Shown one piece after another: positions 59,197 through 64,000 of a stretch of DNA of 64,000 nt (position 1 is the first letter of the stretch; every line of letters begins with the position of its first letter). The position numbers and the translations under genes were made by a program. Below the pieces are notes generated by a model. That model saw only the letters and a program-made list of their open reading frames with translations, was not told where the DNA came from and made no database searches. The DNA comes from Hexactinellida sp. DTS-2022 (Eukaryota; Porifera; Hexactinellida): assembly GCA_028753945.1 (NCBI GenBank), contig JAPNXP010000013.1:682001-746000 (forward strand), given 5' to 3'.

Positions 59197-60711
59197 ATGG
59201 ATAAAATATCACAAATATCCAACAAGGAACAAGCTAGGATATTTCCAGTCCTTATAGCATCAATCGCATCTAGTCTAAGTTCTTTCATCTTTGGATTCAG
59301 TCTTGGATATCCGTCTCCTATTGAGGAAGAAGTTAAAAGGATAGGAGTGTTGAATGATTCCACTTTCCCAATTTTCAGTTCTTGTTTGTTCTTCCTTGCA
59401 ATATTTGGCTCAGCATCTGTTTCTTTCTTCACAGAAAGGTTAGGAGCGAAAGCTCTCATCATCCTACTATCTCTTCCAAATGCATTAGGATGGTTACTCG
59501 TAGCTTTTGGTTATCATTGGGCAGTTATGGTGTTAGGCAGAGCTGTAACTGGTATGGCGATTGGTGGTTCTTCTGCTCTAATATCTGTCTATATATCAGA
59601 CATGGCTCCCAAACAATCCAAAGGATTCTATGGTAGCATTTTCCAACACGCATTTATATCCGGTGTATTATGTAGTCACCTACTTGGTGCATTCATTTCA
59701 TTTCGATGGCTTGCTCTGGTGCCAGTAATAGCACTACTGATACAGAGTTTGATTCTTTCCTGGCAGCCGTATTCCCCGAGATGGCTAGCTTCCAGAGGGT
59801 TGGAGAAGGATGCGTTGAACACTCTGAAGTATCTGAGAGGTCCTAACTACGATTATCAGTCGGAGTATGAGGAGATGCAACTGGTTATTAAGGAGAGCAG
59901 TGATTGGACTTTCTTGCAACGCATTCGAAGCCTGTTTTTGGAGCTGCAAAACTTGAAGATACTCGTCGTCATCTGTCTTGTGTTCGTAGGGGTGGAACTC
60001 ACTGGTATATCAATTGTTGCCTCCTATTCTTCTACAATTCTAAGGTCGAGTCGCCTGGTTTCTCCAAATGTTGCATCTTTCATTCCCACATCTGTTCAGT
60101 CAGTATCAGTCCTACTCTTCACATTTATCGTGGATAGAATTGGAAGGAAGCCTCTGTTGTTAGTCTCCGGAGCTGGCATTGCTCTGAGTCACGTGATACT
60201 GTCTGTCTATTCGTTCGGTTCCTCTCATGTCTGGTCTCAATGCTCTGAATTGGATGCTGCAACATCCAGTCTAACTAACTCTAGTGGTATTCACACACTC
60301 GTGAGTGTAGAGTTCTGTGATTACATCACTCTCGTGCCTATGGCAGCTCTTATTTTACTTAGATTTGTGTACGGACTGGGATGGGGCCCTATCCCATTTA
60401 TTCTCTTAGGAGAGTCTTTTCCGGTTAAAATACGCTCAATTGCAGCTTCTGTTTGCATTTCCGTTTTCGTTTTTGCCACTGCACTGGTTCTCCTTGTATT
60501 TCCATATCTTGAACAGTTGTTGGAAGTTCACTATATCTTCTCAATATTTGTGCTTTTGAATATCTCTACGTGTGTGTTTGTCTTTCTCTTCATTCCGGAA
60601 ACTACAGGACTGAGTCTGGAGCAGGTGGAGGAGTTGTTTAAATATAAAATTATTTTTGTTAAATGTCGGAATCCTTTCACGAGGAAATATGTCTATGATG
60701 CTGTTGTTTAG
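59197..60711 (+). CDS. Facilitated sugar transporter, Tret1-like (504 aa)
   Basis: A paralogue of the gene at 52252, collinear over its whole length and differing by scattered substitutions and one extra residue (ELDAATSSL). It keeps the same non-standard features: VELTGIS in helix 7 in place of QQLSG-x-N, PYSPRWLASRG instead of PESP, and YISDMAP after helix 4. Canonical DRIGRK, GWGPIP, GESFP and PETTG are present. An N-glycosylation sequon (NSS) lies in the loop between helices 9 and 10. Differences concentrate in helices 2-6 and 11, with the cytoplasmic middle loop almost unchanged. Both copies are intact, which suggests both are under constraint. Single exon, same strand, 5.4 kb downstream of its paralogue. 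Confidence 0.92.
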   Translation: MDKISQISNKEQARIFPVLIASIASSLSSFIFGFSLGYPSPIEEEVKRIGVLNDSTFPIFSSCLFFLAIFGSASVSFFTERLGAKALIILLSLPNALGWLLVAFGYHWAVMVLGRAVTGMAIGGSSALISVYISDMAPKQSKGFYGSIFQHAFISGVLCSHLLGAFISFRWLALVPVIALLIQSLILSWQPYSPRWLASRGLEKDALNTLKYLRGPNYDYQSEYEEMQLVIKESSDWTFLQRIRSLFLELQNLKILVVICLVFVGVELTGISIVASYSSTILRSSRLVSPNVASFIPTSVQSVSVLLFTFIVDRIGRKPLLLVSGAGIALSHVILSVYSFGSSHVWSQCSELDAATSSLTNSSGIHTLVSVEFCDYITLVPMAALILLRFVYGLGWGPIPFILLGESFPVKIRSIAASVCISVFVFATALVLLVFPYLEQLLEVHYIFSIFVLLNISTCVFVFLFIPETTGLSLEQVEELFKYKIIFVKCRNPFTRKYVYDAVV

Positions 60712-60992
60712 GTTTTTTTCTTTTTTAATTGTATTTCCTCTATATTAATTATATGTTTTTTAATCATTGGTAAAATCATTTACATCCTTTCTGTCTCTTG
60801 ACAGCTTATTTTTCTATTACCTGTGAACAATGTACTACAGTGCAACGGTATTAGTGGGGGAGCTTGGGTCAGGCAAAATTTGAATTGCCTCTCATTCCCC
60901 AGTTATAATTTTCAATGGATATACGCTACATATGGTCATATTATGAAAATATACATATAACACATCCATTAATGAAGTTCTAGTCAGTATAC
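60712..60992. other. Short intergenic spacer
   Basis: Nothing recognised. T-rich just after the stop codon, then AT-rich. Confidence 0.35.
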
Positions 60993-61700
60993 TCAGGAGT
61001 GTTATGCAGTCACCTACTTGGTGCATTCATTTCTTCTAGATGGCTGCTCTAGTGCCAGTTATAGCACAACTAATAGTAATACAGAGTTTGATTCTTTCCT
61101 GGAAGCCGTATTTCCGAGATGGCTAGCTTCCAGAGGTTTACAGAAGGATGCATTTGACATTCTGAAGTATCTGAGAGGTCCTAACTACGATTGTCAGTCG
61201 AGTATGAGGAGATGAAACGGGTTATAAAGGAGAGCAGTGATGGACTTTCTTGCAACGTATTCAACGCTCATTTTGGAACTGCAGAACTTAAAGATTCTCG
61301 TTATCACCTCTATTGTATTCGTAGGAATTGAACTCACTGGTATATCAATTGTTGACTAGTTTCTCCAATTGTTGCATCTTTCATTCCACATCTATTCAGT
61401 CATTATCAGTTCTACTATTCACATTTATCGTGGATAGAATTGGAAGGACGCTCTGTTGTTATTCTCCGGAGCTGGCATTGCTCTGAGTCACGTAATACTT
61501 TATTTGTTCGGTTCCTCTCATGTCTGGTCTCAGTATTCTGAATTTGATACAACATCCAGTCAGACTAGCTCTAGTGGTATTAAGTGTAGAGTTTTGTGAT
61601 TACATCACAATCCTGCCTACTGTAGCTTTGATTATGCTCAGATTTGTGTATGGACTGGGATGGGACCTATCCCCTATATATTGATAGGAGAGTCTTTGAG
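60993..61700 (+). pseudogene. Broken Tret1-like transporter, middle to C-terminal part
   Basis: Clear nucleotide similarity to the two intact genes from about residue 155 (GVLCSHLLGAFIS) to the GWGPIP-GESFP region. It has several 1-2 base deletions (for example GTATTTCCGAGATGG, AGGACGCTCTG), a lost segment after ISIVAS, and in-frame stops. It begins and ends abruptly. A third duplicate that has decayed. Confidence 0.9.
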
Positions 61701-61844
61701 ATAGAGTCAACTAATTGTAAAAGTTCTAGAAAACAGAAGCTACACAGCAGCATCATATACATATTTTCGAGGAAAAGGTCTCCGGAATTTAACGAAAATA
61801 ACCCATTGGTATCATAAAGCAATTAAAATTTATGGACATCAAAC

Positions 61845-62260
61845 TCATGATAATTGGATAAGCCAAAAATTTAATCCTTTAATAGTATGTATGTAATGTT
61901 TAATTACATTGCAGAACATGCATATAATTGTTTAAAGACAATAAGTATTAAGTTTTGTCCACCTAATGGATTTATATTCTATCACATGCTTGAGGTAATA
62001 GCTCAATTAAGGACATAACTACGTAGTGAGTCATTAAATCGATTGTACATTATAAACTCATAACTCCTAGTTTATACGTATATGCTCTGGCAGAAAATAA
62101 ATTGTACATTGAATTAGTTGAATTAGTTGAGCTTTGTGGATTTTGTGGATTTTGTGGATTTTGTGGATTTTCCAAATATAAGCAGACAAACCACTGTGTT
62201 CATGTATGTAAATAACTAAGTACGACATTTTTAAAATGAGAAAACGGCATAGTCAAAAAG
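61845..62260 (-). repeat. Dispersed repeat B, copy 3 (inverted)
   Basis: Reverse complement of 58125-58590, with CACTTAATGGATTTATATTC-like, CATAACTACGTAGTGAGTC and AACTCATAACTCCTAG landmarks. It includes a short GGATTTTGT tandem at 62135-62170. With copy 2 it forms inverted flanks around the second transporter and the pseudogene. The stretch 62261-62499 shows nothing recognisable. Confidence 0.75.
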
Positions 62261-62499
62261 TCAAATAATTAAATTATTGTTGTAAAATGTACTTCATAGT
62301 AATTATCCCCCTAATTAATTGCGAAGACTGTAATACTTTTCTGAGATGTTTAAACATGATTATGAACCTGAGTTAACAATTATGGAACTTTGAGAAGCCT
62401 GTTACCCACCCCCAGCATTTTTTCAAGTTGGAAATCATACAAGTTCAGAGTTCCTCGAACAATTCTGCACCAAAAATCATCTAATTTAATATAATATAT

Positions 62500-62745
62500 G
62501 TAAGCTGTGAAAGAACAGTCCACAACAGTCCGCACTCTTCCTGGGTCTCAAAGAAGGAAAATACAAACACACGTACATTAATGAGATACAAAAGCATAAA
62601 GATTTAAAATACATAGTGATCTTAAAACAAGTGTTAATAATACCGAAAATGACAATAATTTTTTCATTCGAACACATGTAAACATAGAAGAATTCATAAA
62701 CTGCAGTATAACAAAACTGAGCAGGAAATACTATCCTCATAGTAG
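62500..62745 (-). repeat. Dispersed repeat A, copy 2 (inverted)
   Basis: The minus strand reads GGATAGTATTTCCTGCTCAG and GTTTACATGTGTTC, as at 57936 onward. The 84-codon frame here (62486-62740, minus) is not preserved in the other copy, so it is not called a gene. Confidence 0.65.
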
Positions 62746-62760
62746 TCAGGTATCAGGTAT

Positions 62761-62973
62761 CCAAATATGCAAAGAAGAACAAACAAGAACTGAAGATTGG
62801 GAAAGTGGAATCATCCAACACTCCTATCCTTTTAACCTCTTCCTCAATGGGAGACGGATACCCAAGACTGAATCCAAAAATGAAAGAAATTCGACTAAGT
62901 GCTATTGATGCTATAAGGACTGGAGATATAATATCCTAGCTTGTTCCTTGTGGATATTTGTGATTTATTATCC
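62761..62973 (-). pseudogene. Broken Tret1-like transporter, N-terminal fragment
   Basis: The minus strand matches the first ~65 codons of the transporters (GFSLGYPSPIEEEVKRIGVL, then DDSTFPIFSSCLF). The start codon region is deleted (GATAATAAATCACAAATATC), there is an inserted base group in the IFPVLIAS segment, and similarity stops after the second-helix start. It may be the missing front of the 60993 pseudogene, separated by an inversion. Confidence 0.88.
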
Positions 62974-63527
62974 GTTTCTTATCAATAGTTATATATGCGG
63001 ATTAATTATATTTATTAGTTTATAACATCAATTTTTACTAAATGCTAAAATGATGTTTCTCCATCAGAATTATTACTGTTAAATGTCAACTACTATTCAT
63101 GCAAGTCTATCCGATAGAATCTAAGTCATTTAACTCAATTTACATATTAGTTATCAAGGTGGAACCAAGTCTACTTACATTTGTTTAAAGTACCGCCCAC
63201 CCAACTCTTCGAACCAAGATATAAAATTATTGTGCAATTACATCAAAACCTTTGAAGTAAAACTTAATTTTATCGGGTGACTTAAATTTCCCGGCAGTGG
63301 CGGATCTCCTGGAGGAGCGGTTGACCCCTAAATAATAATTTAATTAACGACATTTTCGTGCACCAGCCAAAATGAATGTGGACGGTGGAGGTGAAACAGG
63401 TTCCTACCAACTGTGTTCTAATATCAAGAAATCCAATGAGAGAAATGAATTCACTAGACAGATAGGGAGAACTGAACAAATATTGACCCCCCACCAATAT
63501 TTTAAAGAAATACGCCTATGATACACC
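62974..63527. other. Intergenic sequence with possible MITE
   Basis: AT-rich with no gene. A possible 226-bp element at 63295-63520 starts CAGTGGCGGATC and ends, on the other strand, CATAGGCGTATT. Flanking duplications do not match, so it is not claimed. Confidence 0.3.
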
Positions 63528-63790
63528 GGGATTGATTGGTCCTCTCACCTGGCTTCTGATTGCCAAAATCAATCGATTGCAACTGAATTCTTAAATGTTA
63601 TCGATGACCTATTCCTCTATCAACATATTACCGAATCTATACGCAAGAAGTTTCGACTTATTGGCAATACTGCTTCATATAAAGCCATACGGGAACTAAT
63701 ATTCACAAATATTCAGTATCAGTTCAGCAAATTATTGTACAGTATAGACCTCTCAGTGGATGCGATCACGATAGTATCTTCTTCAACTAC
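63528..63790 (+). pseudogene. LINE endonuclease fragment
   Basis: One frame reads GIDWSSH, EFLNVIDDLFLYQHITESIR and ELIFTNI, the late part of the apurinic-type endonuclease of CR1/Jockey-like non-LTR retrotransposons (pattern DW...F...LYQH...TR...LIFTN). The upstream GDFN part and the reverse transcriptase are absent. A 5'- and 3'-truncated relic. Confidence 0.55.
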
Positions 63791-63808
63791 CACACCATAG
63801 TTCCAAAA

Positions 63809-63886
63809 ATGCCAAATTGTAGCCTGTGCCGACGCATTTCCCTTTGGAGGCACTACATTTGGTGGTTGGGTAACTAAGTAGTGCTG
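63809..63886 (+). repeat. Half copy of the array hairpin, 15 kb outside the array
   Basis: AAATTGTAGCCTGTGCCGAC, then TTTGGAGGCACTACATTTGG and AGTAGTGCT: the left arm, loop and first bases of the right arm of the ~117-bp inverted repeat, diverged from the array copies. The remaining sequence to 64000 holds three TCTGATTTTAACTCG-like repeats and no gene. Confidence 0.75.
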
Positions 63887-64000
63887 TTGCGTCTGATTTT
63901 AACTCGCGACTGATCTTAACTCGTTACTATAGCAGTACCATGGATGTTGTTATACTGTCTGATTTTAACTCGTTCTTGATAACTTAATAATACTTTCAGT

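Noticed and set aside
63295-63520. Possible 226-bp MITE with CAGTGGCGGAT-like ends
   Set aside because: Ends match only loosely and flanking bases show no target duplication.

Overview
The window is AT-rich, transposon-dense nuclear DNA from an animal, most likely an arthropod. The host genes are two intronless MFS sugar transporters of the insect Tret1-like type. Everything else recognisable is eukaryotic mobile or satellite DNA: Helitron, Tigger/pogo, hAT and LINE sequences. Paralogous Tret1-like clusters of this sort fit a sap-feeding hemipteran, but that placement is inference. No prokaryotic operon, rRNA, tRNA or CRISPR was seen.

Layout. (1) 1-6137 and 16325-48540 hold one complex repeat family. 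Its monomers are about 0.85 kb or 1.45 kb and occur in both orientations. Each carries a near-perfect ~117-bp inverted repeat (29 copies in the window), often with a shorter element beside it that has an 18-bp perfect palindrome at its core. Part of this block (29078-38050) is a nearly identical tandem repeat of period 2786 bp in 2.5 copies. An intact Tigger-like transposon (35646-37587, TA duplication, long terminal inverted repeats, 496-aa transposase) sits in the third copy, and a hAT-type element packed with an ATCGAT-rich minisatellite sits at 46477-47560. (2) About 6.7-15.8 kb holds an autonomous Helentron-type Helitron on the minus strand. Four separate reading frames join through three introns with GT-AG ends and matching phases into one 2388-residue frame. 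In order it encodes a 2A-like leader, a 17-residue repeat region, a Cys-rich/DUF6570-like region, HUH Rep, PIF1-like helicase, EEP endonuclease and OTU protease. A ~29-bp minisatellite lies just 3' of it. (3) 48.9-50.3 kb is a C-rich, G-poor island with decayed coding fragments. (4) 50.3-63 kb is the transporter cluster: two intact genes (52252-53763, 59197-60711), two broken copies, and shared flanking repeats in direct and inverted orientation. Between the genes lie a hAT remnant, a hammerhead ribozyme motif in a small insertion, a foldback element of ~460-bp arms split by two hAT-like MITEs, a GC-rich hAT MITE with a perfect 8-bp duplication, and a row of very small hairpins. (5) The right end has a LINE endonuclease fragment and an outlying half copy of the array hairpin.

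The only host function visible is sugar transport. The remainder records repeated invasion, nesting and tandem amplification. All calls come from reading the sequence; no database search or folding program was run.
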